From contig NZ_SPNJ01000005.1 in assembly GCF_004563925.1 (NCBI RefSeq), positions 368,172 to 432,171 of the forward strand: 64,000 nucleotides of DNA, read 5' to 3'. Numbering within the stretch: position 1 is the stretch's first letter; every line of letters begins with the position of its first letter. The notes beneath the pieces were generated by a model that did no database searches, was not told the origin of the DNA, and saw only the letters and a program-made list of their open reading frames with translations. Source of the DNA: Herbaspirillum sp. 3R11. Its GTDB lineage: Bacteria > Pseudomonadota > Gammaproteobacteria > Burkholderiales > Burkholderiaceae_D. Shown here one piece after another: positions 1 through 10,417 of the stretch. A program made the translations under genes and the position numbers.

Positions 1-743
1 TCGGCGAAGAGCGCGTCATCGCGTTCGACATGCCGGGCACGACCCGCGATTCGATCGAGATTCCCTTCGAGCGCGACGGCAAGCAATACACGCTGATCGA
101 TACTGCCGGTATCCGCCGTCGCGGCAAGGTGTTCGAAGCTATCGAAAAATTCTCGGTAGTGAAGACCTTGCAATCGATTTCGGAAACCAACGTGGTCCTG
201 CTGCTGCTCGACGCGCAACAGGACATTTCGGAGCAGGATGCGCATATCGCCGGCTTCGTGCTGGAGTCCGGTCGGGCGCTGGTGGTGGGCGTCAACAAGT
301 GGGACGGCCTGCAAAGCGATCGTCGCGACGAGATCAAGATGGACCTTGAGCGCAAGCTCAGCTTCCTGTCGTTTGCCAAGTTCCACTTCATCTCCGCGCT
401 GAAGTCGACCGGCATCGGCCCGGTCATGAAATCAATCGACTCGGCCTATGCCGCAGCGATGTCCAATCTGACCACGCCGAAGCTCACGCGGGCGCTGATC
501 GAAGCGGTCGAACATCAACAGCCGCGCCGCAAAGGCTCGATCCGCCCCAAATTGCGCTACGCCCACCAGGGCGGCATGAATCCTCCGATCGTGGTGATCC
601 ACGGCAACGCCCTTGAAGGCGTGGATGACAGCTACAAACGTTATCTCGAAAAGCATTTTCGTGAAACTTTCTCGTTGGTTGGCACTCCACTCCGTATCGA
701 GTTCCGCTCGAGCAAGAATCCTTTCGCGCGCCCAGATAAATAA
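1..743 (+). CDS. der: GTPase Der, 3' part (cut by window edge)
   Basis: C-terminal part of the double GTPase Der (EngA), which acts in assembly of the 50S ribosomal subunit. The open frame runs in from the window edge (first full codon at 3), so the first GTPase domain and the start of the second are missing. What remains starts in the second G domain: the effector-type motif MPGTTRDS, the G3 motif DTAG followed by IRRR, and the G4 motif NKWD near 295-306. The last ~110 residues form the Der-specific KH-like domain, ending at TAA 741-743. The stop is 119 bp before hfq, and der-hfq-hflX is a familiar betaproteobacterial order. The identification is secure; the true start is outside the window. 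Confidence 0.96.
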   Translation, partial: GEERVIAFDMPGTTRDSIEIPFERDGKQYTLIDTAGIRRRGKVFEAIEKFSVVKTLQSISETNVVLLLLDAQQDISEQDAHIAGFVLESGRALVVGVNKWDGLQSDRRDEIKMDLERKLSFLSFAKFHFISALKSTGIGPVMKSIDSAYAAAMSNLTTPKLTRALIEAVEHQQPRRKGSIRPKLRYAHQGGMNPPIVVIHGNALEGVDDSYKRYLEKHFRETFSLVGTPLRIEFRSSKNPFARPDK

Positions 744-862
744 TCTCGAATCTTGGCGGTCGGTAGGAAATCGTTTACATTCATAACGCATAGATTGGTA
801 AAGCACTTGAAATTTTGTCAGGTGCCTCCAAATCCTAATCACAACAACACAGTGGAGCTGCC

Positions 863-1102
863 ATGAGCAACAAAGGGCAATTGTTACAAGACCCATTTCT
901 TAACGCCTTAAGAAAAGAACACGTCCCCGTTTCGATCTATCTGGTCAACGGGATCAAACTGCAAGGCCATGTTGAGTCATTCGACCAATATGTTGTCCTG
1001 CTGCGCAACACCGTCACCCAAATGGTGTACAAGCACGCCATTTCCACCGTCGTACCAGCCCGTGCCGTCAATCTGAGCCTCGATTCGGCAGAAGCGGAAT
1101 AA
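863..1102 (+). CDS. hfq: RNA chaperone Hfq
   Basis: 79-residue Sm-like RNA chaperone that forms a hexameric ring and helps small RNAs pair with mRNAs. The protein shows the Sm1 region ([24 protein letters not shown]) in two parts around residues 9-35 and the Sm2 signature YKHAIST near residues 55-61, which carries the conserved KH of the uridine-binding proximal face. The C-terminal tail after the Sm core is short and acidic, typical of betaproteobacterial Hfq rather than the long E. coli tail. GGAG at 853-856 precedes the ATG with good spacing. hflX follows closely, so the two are probably co-transcribed. A possible heat-shock-type promoter upstream is described under findings. Confidence 0.97.
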   Translation: MSNKGQLLQDPFLNALRKEHVPVSIYLVNGIKLQGHVESFDQYVVLLRNTVTQMVYKHAISTVVPARAVNLSLDSAEAE

Positions 1103-1141
1103 TGGTTTATCCAGCCGGCGCTACGCCGTGTGCATACTGAT

Positions 1142-2296
1142 ATGCGTGCCGCGCTAGTCGGCCTGGATTTCGGCAAAAGCGATTTTGCCGCAAGTCTGGA
1201 TGAATTGTTCCTGCTGGCCAAGTCCGCTGGCGCAGAGCCTGTTACCACCGTAACCGGCAAACGCGCCAGTCCGGATGCCGCGCTGTTTGTCGGTTCCGGC
1301 AAGGCGCAGGAGATTGCAGATGCAGTCGCCGATCTGGAACTCGACATCGTCATCTTCAATCACGCCTTGTCGCCTGCGCAACAGCGCAATCTCGAACGGG
1401 TGCTGAAAACACGGGTGCTTGACCGCACCAGTCTGATTCTCGATATTTTTGCCCAACGCGCCAAGAGTCATGAAGGCAAGGTGCAGGTTGAGCTCGCCCA
1501 ATTGCAGCATCTGGCCACACGCCTGATTCGCGGCTGGACTCACTTGGAGCGGCAAAAGGGCGGTATCGGCTTGCGCGGTCCCGGCGAAACTCAGCTCGAA
1601 ACCGACCGTCGTCTGCTCGGTGATCGCGTCAAGGCCTTGCGCGCCCAACTGGCCAAGCTGCATCGCCAGCACGCCACGCAACGTCGCGCACGTGGTCGCA
1701 ACGACACGTTTTCGGTCTCGCTGGTCGGTTACACAAACGCGGGCAAATCCACGGTGTTCAACGCCATGGCCAAAGCCGGCGTGTATGCCGCCAACCAGTT
1801 GTTTGCGACGCTGGACACGACATCGCGCCGGGTGTATCTGGGGGAAGTCGGCCATGTGGTCATTTCCGACACGGTCGGCTTCATCCGTGAGCTGCCTCAC
1901 CAACTGGTGGCGGCGTTTCGCGCCACGCTCGAAGAGACCATTCACGCCGATCTGCTGCTGCATGTTGTCGATGCGGCAAGCCCGGTGCGCATGGAGCAAA
2001 TCGAGCAGGTGAACCTGGTTCTCAAGGAAATTGGTGCGGATCATATCCCCCAGATTCTGGTCTGGAACAAGATCGACGCCGCCGAGCTGGAGCCGGCGAT
2101 TGAGCATGATGAGTATGGTAGAATCCACCGGGTTTTTGTCAGTGCAAAAACTGGCGCCGGCCTGGATTTGCTGCGGCAGGCAATTGCCGACTCGCTCAGG
2201 TCGTCGATCGAGGCACGCAGGGGCGCCCGATCAGAGACTCCCGATTCTCAAGATGTGCGTGACGTGTACGATGCATACGATTCGCACGCGCATTAA
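1142..2296 (+). CDS. hflX: GTPase HflX
   Basis: Ribosome-binding GTPase that splits stalled 70S ribosomes under stress. The 384-residue product has the HflX N-terminal domain, the glycine-rich linker GIGLRGPGETQLETDRR near residue 142, and a G domain with P-loop GYTNAGKST, G3 DTVGF and G4 NKID. The region after NKID is the usual short C-terminal domain; the last ~20 residues (DSQDVRDVYDAYDSHAH) are a low-complexity acidic/His tail. ATG 1142 is chosen by family length; a GTG at 1130 in the same frame is possible, and neither has a strong Shine-Dalgarno. It lies 39 bp after hfq. Downstream, 2308-2338 can fold as an 8-bp hairpin (GAACCGCC/GGCGGTTC), but no T-run follows, so I do not call it a terminator. 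Confidence 0.95.
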   Translation: MRAALVGLDFGKSDFAASLDELFLLAKSAGAEPVTTVTGKRASPDAALFVGSGKAQEIADAVADLELDIVIFNHALSPAQQRNLERVLKTRVLDRTSLILDIFAQRAKSHEGKVQVELAQLQHLATRLIRGWTHLERQKGGIGLRGPGETQLETDRRLLGDRVKALRAQLAKLHRQHATQRRARGRNDTFSVSLVGYTNAGKSTVFNAMAKAGVYAANQLFATLDTTSRRVYLGEVGHVVISDTVGFIRELPHQLVAAFRATLEETIHADLLLHVVDAASPVRMEQIEQVNLVLKEIGADHIPQILVWNKIDAAELEPAIEHDEYGRIHRVFVSAKTGAGLDLLRQAIADSLRSSIEARRGARSETPDSQDVRDVYDAYDSHAH

Positions 2297-2398
2297 TCTG
2301 TTGGCTTGAACCGCCACAGCTGGTCGTCCAGGCGGTTCTCGAAGTTGGCGGGCATTCCCTCTTTTGATTTTTTCAATTACTAAGCCGGATCGCAACGC

Positions 2399-3721
2399 AT
2401 GCTCGTTTCTCTATTCAAAAAACTCGGTATTAAGTTCTCGTTGAACGACCCTCAATGGGGGCGCGGTTCACAAGACGACAATAACCGTCAAAATCAGAAC
2501 AACGGCAATAACGGCAAAAAGCCGGAAGACGGCCCTCCCGATCTCGATCAGCTATGGCGCGATTTCAATCAGCGCCTGAGCCGGCTCTTCGGCAAGCGTG
2601 GTGGCGGCGGTTCGGATAACGGCGACGGCGGCGGCTTCAATCGCGGTGACATCAAGGGCGCCGGTATCGGCGCCGGCGTGATCGCCGTCATCGTCGCATT
2701 CCTGTGGCTGGCCAGTGGCTTCTTCATCGTCCAGGAAGGTCAGACTGCGGTCGTCATGACTTTCGGCAAATACAGCCACACTACGTTGCCCGGCTTTAAC
2801 TGGCGCTGGCCTTATCCGTTGCAAAGCCATGAGATTGTCAACGTCTCGCAGGTGCGCACCGCGGAGATCGGCTATCGCAGCAATGCCAAGAACAAGCAAC
2901 TGAAGGAAGCGCTGATGCTGACTGACGATGAGAATATCATCGACATCCAGTTCGCAGTTCAATACAAACTCAAGAACGCCGCAGAATGGCTGTTCAACAA
3001 TCGCGACCAGGACGAGACCGTGCGTCAGGTCGCCGAGACCGCGATTCGCGAGATCGTCGGCCGCAGCAAGATGGACTTCGTGTTGTACGAAGGCCGTGAA
3101 AAGGTGGCGCTCGACGTTGGTCAACTGATGCAGCAAATCCTTGATCGCTATAAATCGGGTGTGCAGATCACCAACGTCACCATGCAGGGTGTGCAACCGC
3201 CTGAACAGGTGCAGGCGGCATTCGACGACGCCGTCAAGGCAGGGCAGGACCGCGAGCGTCAGAAGAACGAAGGCCAGGCCTATGCCAACGATGTGATCCC
3301 GAAGGCTAGCGGCGCTTCTTCACGCCTGTTGGAAGAAGCCGAAGCCTACCGTTCGCGCATCGTCGCCAACGCCGAAGGCGATGCCGCGCGCTTCAAGCAA
3401 GTGCTCGAGGAGTACCAGAAAGCGCCGGCTGTAACGCGTGACCGTATGTATCTGGAAACCATGCAGCAGATCTTCTCCAACACGACCAAGGTCATGGTGG
3501 ACGCCAAGAGCGGCAACAACTTGCTGTATCTGCCGCTGGACAAGCTGATCCAGCAATCCGATAACGCCGCCGCGGCAGCAAAGCCTGCGACTGCGCCTGC
3601 AGGATCATCATCCGCTGCTTCGCCAACACTTCCAGGAACAGATCCAGTGTATTCCACAGATGCCCAACGTGATTCCCGCAACCGGGATGCGCGTGATTCC
3701 CGCGATCGGGAGGTACGCTAA
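2399..3721 (+). CDS. hflK: Membrane protease regulator HflK
   Basis: SPFH/band 7 protein that with HflC forms a large cage around the FtsH protease in the inner membrane. The 440-residue product has an Asn/Gln/Gly-rich cytoplasmic N-terminus (residues ~20-95, with long NNGNN and GGGG runs), one membrane segment near residues 95-117 (AGVIAVIVAFLWLASGFFIV), then the band 7 domain (FGKYSHTTLPGFNWRWPYP) and a long helical part. The C-terminal ~60 residues are Ala/Pro/Ser-rich and end in an Arg/Asp-rich repeat (DSRNRDARDSRDR). Its TAA stop shares its last base with the ATG of hflC, so translation is coupled. Length and order match the family. Confidence 0.96.
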   Translation: MLVSLFKKLGIKFSLNDPQWGRGSQDDNNRQNQNNGNNGKKPEDGPPDLDQLWRDFNQRLSRLFGKRGGGGSDNGDGGGFNRGDIKGAGIGAGVIAVIVAFLWLASGFFIVQEGQTAVVMTFGKYSHTTLPGFNWRWPYPLQSHEIVNVSQVRTAEIGYRSNAKNKQLKEALMLTDDENIIDIQFAVQYKLKNAAEWLFNNRDQDETVRQVAETAIREIVGRSKMDFVLYEGREKVALDVGQLMQQILDRYKSGVQITNVTMQGVQPPEQVQAAFDDAVKAGQDRERQKNEGQAYANDVIPKASGASSRLLEEAEAYRSRIVANAEGDAARFKQVLEEYQKAPAVTRDRMYLETMQQIFSNTTKVMVDAKSGNNLLYLPLDKLIQQSDNAAAAAKPATAPAGSSSAASPTLPGTDPVYSTDAQRDSRNRDARDSRDREVR

Positions 3722-4605
3722 TGAGCCGCCTGATTACCAGCATCATCGTCGCCGTCATCGCCATCTGGCTGGTGTCGACGACCGTTTTCATCGTTGAGCA
3801 GCGCCAGTCGGCCATCGTCTTCGCCCTCGGTGAAGTCAAGCAGGTGGTGACCGAGCCGGGTCTGCACTTCAAGCTGCCGCCGCCGTTCCAGAACGTGATC
3901 TACATCGACAAGCGCATCCAGACCCTGGATACGCCTGACGCCGACCGTTTCATCACGGCCGAAAAGAAAAACGTCCTGGTGGACTCCTTCGTCAAATGGC
4001 GCATCGTTGATCCACGCCTGTACTTCATCAGCTTCGGGGGCGATGAGCGTCGCGCCCAAGATCGCCTGTCGCAAATCGTCAAGGCTGCACTGAACGAAGA
4101 AATCACCAAGCGCACCGTGCGCGAAGTGATCTCCGGTGAACGCGGCAAGGTGATGGACGCGATCCAGCGCAAGGTAGCCCTTGAGGCCAAGCAGATCGGC
4201 GCCGAGATCATCGACGTGCGTCTGCGCCGGGTTGACTATGTCGACCAGATCAACAATTCTGTGTATGACCGCATGAAGTCCGAACGCGCCCGCGTCGCCA
4301 ACGAATTGCGTTCCACCGGCGCTGCCGAGTCGGAAAAGATTCGCGCCGACGCCGACCGCCAACGCGTGGTGATCTTGGCTGAAGCCTATCGCGATGCGGA
4401 AAAAATCCGCGGCGCAGGCGATGCCAAGGCTTCCCAGGTCTACGCCCAGGCATTCGGACAGAATCCCGAGTTCTTCAAGTTCTATCGCAGCCTCGAGGCT
4501 TATCGCGCCAGCTTCAAGAACCGTCACGACCTGATGGTGGTGGACCCCAACTCCGAGTTCTTCAAGTATTTCAAGGGCGTGGGAGGCGTGAGCGCCAAGA
4601 AATAA
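3721..4605 (+). CDS. hflC: Membrane protease regulator HflC
   Basis: Partner of HflK in the FtsH-HflKC complex; an SPFH/band 7 protein of 294 residues anchored by one N-terminal membrane segment (residues ~4-22, ITSIIVAVIAIWLVSTTVFI). The band 7 core includes VEQRQSAIVFALGEVKQV and the family stretch GFNW-like GLHFKLPPP, followed by a coiled-coil rich in Ala/Glu/Arg (residues ~170-235). Its start overlaps the hflK stop by one base. Many betaproteobacteria have a small DUF2065 gene after hflC; here the 295 bp before hisZ carries no such ORF. A probable terminator lies at 4645-4686. Confidence 0.96.
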   Translation: MSRLITSIIVAVIAIWLVSTTVFIVEQRQSAIVFALGEVKQVVTEPGLHFKLPPPFQNVIYIDKRIQTLDTPDADRFITAEKKNVLVDSFVKWRIVDPRLYFISFGGDERRAQDRLSQIVKAALNEEITKRTVREVISGERGKVMDAIQRKVALEAKQIGAEIIDVRLRRVDYVDQINNSVYDRMKSERARVANELRSTGAAESEKIRADADRQRVVILAEAYRDAEKIRGAGDAKASQVYAQAFGQNPEFFKFYRSLEAYRASFKNRHDLMVVDPNSEFFKYFKGVGGVSAKK

Positions 4606-4644
4606 GCCACGACCCGTTCGTGGTATACAATATCGGGTTGCGCG

Positions 4645-4691
4645 AACAGAAAAACGGATGCCGCCGGCATGGGGCGTCCTTCTGTTTTTGT
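4645..4691 (+). terminator. Imperfect hairpin terminator after hflC
   Basis: AACAGAA (4645-4651) pairs with TTCTGTT (4680-4686), and GGATGCC (4656-4662) pairs with GGCGTCC (4673-4679) with one T-G wobble. AAAC is bulged on the left side and the loop is 10 nt. The 3' side continues into TTTTTGTT. It would separate the hflKC unit from hisZ. Confidence 0.55.
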
Positions 4692-4900
4692 TGACCTGAA
4701 TTGTTGACCGCTGTTTCTGTCGTTTCTGTTCGTTTCTTTCGAGTATTTGTTTCCCCAGCATTGATGTGATGTGCTCCAGGCATACGCTTCTTCGGACGCG
4801 TGTGCCTTGCCGCGTGTGGCGGGGTTCGCCTGGTTCTGCCCGAGTTCTCCCTGAGCATGCCGGGGTTTGTTTCGGATATATTTTTTGATTGAATTGTTTT

Positions 4901-6052
4901 ATGCCTAACTGGCTTCTTCCTGAAAACATTGCCGACGTCTTGCCGTCCGAAGCGCGCAAGATTGAAGAGCTGCGTCGCCGCATGCTCGACAATTTCCGTT
5001 TGTACGGCTACGAAATGGTGATGCCGCCGCTGCTCGAATACCTGGAGTCGCTGCTGACCGGCGCCGGTCAGGACACCGACCTGCGCACCTTCAAGCTGGT
5101 TGATCAGCTGTCCGGTCGCACGCTGGGAATTCGCGCCGACATGACCACGCAAGTTGCGCGCATCGACGCGCATTTGCTCAACCGTGATTCCGTCACGCGC
5201 CTGTGCTACGCCGGCAGCGTGTTGCATACCCGTCCCTCGGGCCTGCACGCCACGCGCGAACCGCTGCAGATCGGCGCCGAAATCTACGGCCACGCCGGCC
5301 TCGAAGCCGACGCCGAAATCCAGGCGCTGGCGCTGGCCTCGCTGGCATTGGCCGGCATCGACAAGGTGCGGCTGGACCTGTGCCACGTCGGCGTGCTGCG
5401 CGCCATCATCGCCAATGACGAGAAGGCGGCCAAGCAGGCGGCGCAGTTGTTCGGCCTGCTGGAAGCCAAGGACATTCCCGGTCTGCACATACTGACCAAA
5501 GATTATCTGCCGGCCACGCGCGACGCCCTGCTGGCGCTGCCGGGCCTGTACGGCGACATCGAAGTGATCGCACGTGCACGCAAGGCCTTGCCGGCGCTGC
5601 CGGGCATCGCCCAGGCGCTTGACGAACTGCAGGCGCTGGCGCAACTCGCCGGCGAAGCCAACGTCACCATCGACCTGGCCGACCTGCGCGGTTACCACTA
5701 TCACAGCGGCGTAATGTTCGCGGCTTACGTGCCGGGCCTGCCCAATGCGGTGGTGCGCGGCGGCCGTTACGATCACGTCGGCGAAGCATTCGGACGCGCC
5801 CGCCCGGCGACCGGTTTTTCCATGGATTTGCGTGAACTGGCTCGCCTGATGCCGGGCGCGGAAAGAAAGCCCGCAATTCGCGCGCCATGGGGTACCGAGG
5901 CAGGTTTGCGTGAGAAAATAGCGGAATTGCGCCGCGCCGGGGAAATCGTGATTCAAAGTCTCCCGGGACACGAGAACGACCAGGACGAATTCGACTGCGA
6001 CCGTGCAGTGGAGCTCAGCAATGGAAATTGGATTATCAAAAATTTGGGTTAA
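4901..6052 (+). CDS. hisZ: ATP phosphoribosyltransferase regulatory subunit HisZ
   Basis: Class II aminoacyl-tRNA synthetase paralogue with no synthetase activity. It binds the short form of HisG and is needed for the first step of histidine synthesis. The 383-residue product begins [20 protein letters not shown] and has the HisRS-like fold, with [10 protein letters not shown] and, later, [21 protein letters not shown] (in two parts near residues 286-307). The ATG at 4901 is chosen because the only upstream option is a TTG at 4889 that adds just four residues. purA starts three bases after the stop, so hisZ-purA is an operon. Its presence implies that the genome carries a short-form hisG outside this window. 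Confidence 0.95.
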   Translation: MPNWLLPENIADVLPSEARKIEELRRRMLDNFRLYGYEMVMPPLLEYLESLLTGAGQDTDLRTFKLVDQLSGRTLGIRADMTTQVARIDAHLLNRDSVTRLCYAGSVLHTRPSGLHATREPLQIGAEIYGHAGLEADAEIQALALASLALAGIDKVRLDLCHVGVLRAIIANDEKAAKQAAQLFGLLEAKDIPGLHILTKDYLPATRDALLALPGLYGDIEVIARARKALPALPGIAQALDELQALAQLAGEANVTIDLADLRGYHYHSGVMFAAYVPGLPNAVVRGGRYDHVGEAFGRARPATGFSMDLRELARLMPGAERKPAIRAPWGTEAGLREKIAELRRAGEIVIQSLPGHENDQDEFDCDRAVELSNGNWIIKNLG

Positions 6053-7369
<1,317 letters not shown>

Positions 7370-7403
7370 TCCGTAAAGCAATTCCGTACGACGAGTATCA
7401 ATA

Positions 7404-7940
7404 ATGAAAATATCCGACGACAAAGACCTGTGGGTCTCCTGGGATGACTACAACCGCAGCATCGAAAAGCTGGCCCTGAAAGTGCACGAATCGGGCTGGC
7501 AATTCGATCAGGTCCTGTGCCTTGCGCGTGGCGGCCTGCGTCCCGGCGATGTGTTCTCGCGCATCTTCGACGTGCCGCTGGCGATCCTGTCGACCAGCTC
7601 CTACCGTGAAGCCGCGGGCACCATCCGCAGCAGCCTGGACATCGCCAAATACATCACCATCACCAAGGGCAGCTTGTCGGGCCGCGTCTTGCTGGTGGAC
7701 GATCTGGTCGATTCCGGCGTGACGCTGCAGAAGGTGCAGATGCACCTCAAGGAACACTATCCTGCGGTGACCGAGATCAAATCGGCCGTACTGTGGTGGA
7801 AGGCCTGCTCGATCGTCGAGCCGGACTATCACCTCGACTACCTGCCGACCAATCCGTGGATTCATCAGCCGTTCGAAGACTATGACGGCCTTGGTCCGCA
7901 TCAGTTGGCGGCATGGATCAAGAAGGGCGAGACGAAGTAA
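7404..7940 (+). CDS. Purine-type phosphoribosyltransferase
   Basis: 178-residue member of the type I PRTase fold (COG2236-like, often annotated hypoxanthine or xanthine phosphoribosyltransferase). The PRPP-binding signature VLLVDDLVDSGVTLQKV is at about residues 99-115, and CLARGGLRPGDV near residue 36 matches the family's N-terminal loop. Its position directly after purA supports a role in purine salvage, but the base specificity cannot be read from the sequence. The gene ends just before a strong bidirectional terminator. Confidence 0.88.
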   Translation: MKISDDKDLWVSWDDYNRSIEKLALKVHESGWQFDQVLCLARGGLRPGDVFSRIFDVPLAILSTSSYREAAGTIRSSLDIAKYITITKGSLSGRVLLVDDLVDSGVTLQKVQMHLKEHYPAVTEIKSAVLWWKACSIVEPDYHLDYLPTNPWIHQPFEDYDGLGPHQLAAWIKKGETK

Positions 7941-7961
7941 TTCTCCATTCTGCGAGACCAA

Positions 7962-7995
7962 AAAAAGAGCTTACGCATTCACGTAAGCTCTTTTT
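7962..7995. terminator. Strong bidirectional terminator
   Basis: Perfect 14-bp stem: 7962-7975 (AAAAAGAGCTTACG) pairs with 7982-7995, with a 6-nt loop. It has an A-run on one side and a T-run on the other, so it can stop the purA operon (plus) and the convergent reductase gene (minus). Confidence 0.92.
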
Positions 7996-8026
7996 CTATG
8001 TCCGCGATCCCCGCATCGCCGCTGCC

Positions 8027-9082
8027 TCAGGGAATCACTTTGCGGCGACGGAAATCGTCAAAGATCGCCATGAACATCGCCTCGGTCTCGACATACTCAT
8101 GAAAGCCGAAGCGCCGCGCCTTGGAGCCGTCGCCGAACATGTCGTAGTCCCAGGAGAACACGAAGTCGCTGAACTCCCATGACGACAATTCCGCCAGGTC
8201 ATGCCGGGCCAGGTCGTGCTTGTCGACGATGCGCTGCCACACCTCGGCCTTGTCCGCCATCACGGTGGTCAGCGACAGGGGCAGAGGCGGCGCCACCTCG
8301 AGATCGAAATAGCGCGCAATCTTCGGCCACATTTCGCTCCAGCGGAACAGGTCGCCGTTGCCGATGTTGAAGGCCTGGTTGCCGCAGCGCGGATCGGTCG
8401 CAGCCCACACCGTGGCCTTGGCCAGCAGGCCTGCATCGGTCATCTCCACCAGCTTGTCATAAGCGCCAGGCTTACCCGGAAAGCGCAGCGGCAAGCCCAG
8501 CTCTTTTGACACCGACGCATACACCGCGATGGCCAGCGCCAGGTTCATCGGATTGCCCAGTGCAAAGCCGCCGACCACCGCCGGACGGATGCCCGACCAG
8601 GTCCATGCCTTGCCCTGCTGGCGTTGCTCAAGATAAGTCTGTTGATCGAACATGAACTCCGGCGGCATGAAATGCGCATCGGTTTCGCGCGCCGGCGTCT
8701 TGAACGGGCCGAGATGGCCGCCGTAGACCTTGTAGCCCTGCATCAGGCTGACGTGTTGCAGATGATCGGCGACGGGCTCGACGTTTTCCAGCGTGTTGAC
8801 CAGCATCGCCAGATTTGGCGCGACTAACTCCGCCCAGGTCGGACGATGCTGGTAGGCGGCGTAGAAGATGTGGGTGACTTGTTTGAGGCCGCCCAGTTTG
8901 GCGCGGGCGTCTTCCTGGTCGAGAAGGTCAACCGCGATGTGTCGTACACGCTCGTCCGACTCGCCGCCGCGACGCGACAGGCCGATGATGTTCCAGTCTT
9001 CAAGGCCGCGCAGATGATCGATCAGGTTGCGGCCGATGACGCCTTGGGCGCCGACTACCAGTGCTACTTTTTGCGTGTTCAT
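8027..9082 (-). CDS. PRISE-like SDR reductase
   Basis: 351-residue atypical short-chain dehydrogenase. The N-terminal NAD(P) motif VVGAQGVIGRNL is at residues 9-20. QGYKVYGGHLGP near residue 115 and QQTYLEQRQQG near residue 147 resemble the Lys and Tyr motifs of the progesterone 5-beta-reductase/iridoid synthase-like family (PRISE, SDR75E), which reduce activated C=C bonds of enones. That family assignment is from motif memory, and the substrate is unknown. It lies 48 bp downstream of an MFS transporter on the same strand, so the two probably form an operon facing a divergent LysR gene. Confidence 0.82.
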   Translation of the reverse strand: MNTQKVALVVGAQGVIGRNLIDHLRGLEDWNIIGLSRRGGESDERVRHIAVDLLDQEDARAKLGGLKQVTHIFYAAYQHRPTWAELVAPNLAMLVNTLENVEPVADHLQHVSLMQGYKVYGGHLGPFKTPARETDAHFMPPEFMFDQQTYLEQRQQGKAWTWSGIRPAVVGGFALGNPMNLALAIAVYASVSKELGLPLRFPGKPGAYDKLVEMTDAGLLAKATVWAATDPRCGNQAFNIGNGDLFRWSEMWPKIARYFDLEVAPPLPLSLTTVMADKAEVWQRIVDKHDLARHDLAELSSWEFSDFVFSWDYDMFGDGSKARRFGFHEYVETEAMFMAIFDDFRRRKVIP

Positions 9083-9130
9083 GGTGGTGGATTTCCGGGC
9101 AAGAGTTAAGGTGGAAAACGGATCAGGGAA

Positions 9131-10315
9131 TCAGCAAGCTTCGCTGGCGGCCTTCAGCGAACCCGCAGGCGCTGCTTTGCGGTCCAGCTTCCAGCTGATC
9201 AGCGCAACCACCAGGCCGCCTGTCGTGATCAATGCCGCGACCAGCGATACTGCGTGCAGGCCGGGACCATGATCGATGGTGACGCCACCCAGCCAAGCAC
9301 CGAGAGCGTTACCAAGATTGAAGGCGGCGATATTGACTGACGAGGCCAGGTTGGGTGCGCCGGTGGCTTTTTCCAGCACGCGCATTTGCAGTGGCGGCAC
9401 GGTGGCGAACGCAGCGGCGCCCAGCAAGCCGACCGTGATCACGGCGGCCAGCTTGTAATGGCTGGTGAACGAGAACAGCACCAGCACGCCGCCCAGCAAC
9501 ACCAGGCTGACCACCAGCGTCGGCATCAGGTACTTGTCGGCGAACTTGCCGCCCAACAGATTACCGCCCACCAGGCCGACGCCGAACAGCAGCAGGATCG
9601 GCGATACCGCGCCAGGCTGAAAGCCGGTGATGTCGGTCAGGATCGGTGCGATGTAGGTGAATGCAGCAAACACGCCGCCGAAACCCAGCACCGTCATCAG
9701 CAGGCCAAGCAGCACTTGCGGACGGCCCAGCACGCGCAGTTCACTGCGAAAATCGGCATCCTGCTGGTCATCCGAGCGGGGCACCAGATAAGCGGTCGCC
9801 AACAAGGCCACGACGCCGATGGCGCTGACTGCCCAGAAGGTCGAGCGCCAGCCGTACATCTGGCCCAGCCAGGTGCCGAACGGCACGCCCAGCACGTTGG
9901 CCACGGTCAGGCCGGTGAACATCAGGGCGATCGCGGAAGCCTGCTTTTCTTTCGGCACCAGGCCGGTGGCGACTACCGAACCGACACCGAAGAAGGCGCC
10001 ATGCGAGAACGAAGCGACGATGCGCGAAATCATCAGCGTGGTGTAATCCGGCGCGATTGCACAGCCGACGTTGCCGATGACGAACAGCACCATCAGGCTG
10101 ACCAGCAAAGTCTTGCGCGGTAGCTTGCCGGTGGTGGCGGTGACCAGCGGGGCGCCGACGAACACGCCCAGCGCGTAGCCGGTGACCAGCAAGCCGGCCG
10201 AGGACAAGGTCGTGCCCAGATTGGCGGCGACTTCGGGCAACAGGCCCATGATGACGAATTCGGTGGTTCCTATCGCAAATGCGCTGATGGCCAGCGCCCA
10301 TAAAGCAATCGGCAT
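9131..10315 (-). CDS. MFS drug-resistance-type transporter (DHA1, AraJ/YdhP-like)
   Basis: 394-residue inner-membrane transporter with about 12 hydrophobic segments. The N-terminus (IALWALAISAFAIGTTEFVI, TM1) is the characteristic start of AraJ/YdhP/PbuE-type DHA1 exporters; loop motifs such as PLVTATTGKLPRK follow TM2. Start chosen at ATG 10315 because GGGAG lies 8 nt upstream and the TM1 pattern begins there; an ORF extension to 10393 adds a non-family leader. It shares an operon with the PRISE-like reductase and is divergent from a LysR regulator across about 100 bp. Export of a small toxic compound is the likely role; the substrate is unknown. Confidence 0.88.
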   Translation of the reverse strand: MPIALWALAISAFAIGTTEFVIMGLLPEVAANLGTTLSSAGLLVTGYALGVFVGAPLVTATTGKLPRKTLLVSLMVLFVIGNVGCAIAPDYTTLMISRIVASFSHGAFFGVGSVVATGLVPKEKQASAIALMFTGLTVANVLGVPFGTWLGQMYGWRSTFWAVSAIGVVALLATAYLVPRSDDQQDADFRSELRVLGRPQVLLGLLMTVLGFGGVFAAFTYIAPILTDITGFQPGAVSPILLLFGVGLVGGNLLGGKFADKYLMPTLVVSLVLLGGVLVLFSFTSHYKLAAVITVGLLGAAAFATVPPLQMRVLEKATGAPNLASSVNIAAFNLGNALGAWLGGVTIDHGPGLHAVSLVAALITTGGLVVALISWKLDRKAAPAGSLKAASEAC

Positions 10316-10389
10316 GATGCAACTCCCAGAGGTTTGTTTGACGTGTGACATTGTGCCGACTATCTTTGTTGAGAAAAATACCGTTAAAA

Positions 10390-10404
10390 TCAAAAAATAT
10401 TTGA
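10390..10404. promoter_or_regulatory. Candidate LysR operator dyad
   Basis: TCAAA (10390-10394), five bases, then TTTGA (10400-10404): a perfect small dyad in the 102-bp divergent MFS/LysR intergenic region, 13 bp before the LysR ATG. LysR proteins commonly bind AT-rich interrupted dyads in such regions. Short and AT-rich, so chance is possible. Confidence 0.35.
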
Positions 10405-10417
10405 ATTGGAGTCAACA

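Noticed and set aside
2308..2338. GAACCGCC/GGCGGTTC hairpin after hflX as a terminator
   Set aside because: The stem is good but the loop is 15 nt and no T-run follows directly, so hflX-hflK read-through is likely.
4571..5971. 466-codon minus-strand frame across hisZ
   Set aside because: Lies antisense to hisZ, which has clear family motifs; the translation has no recognisable domain.
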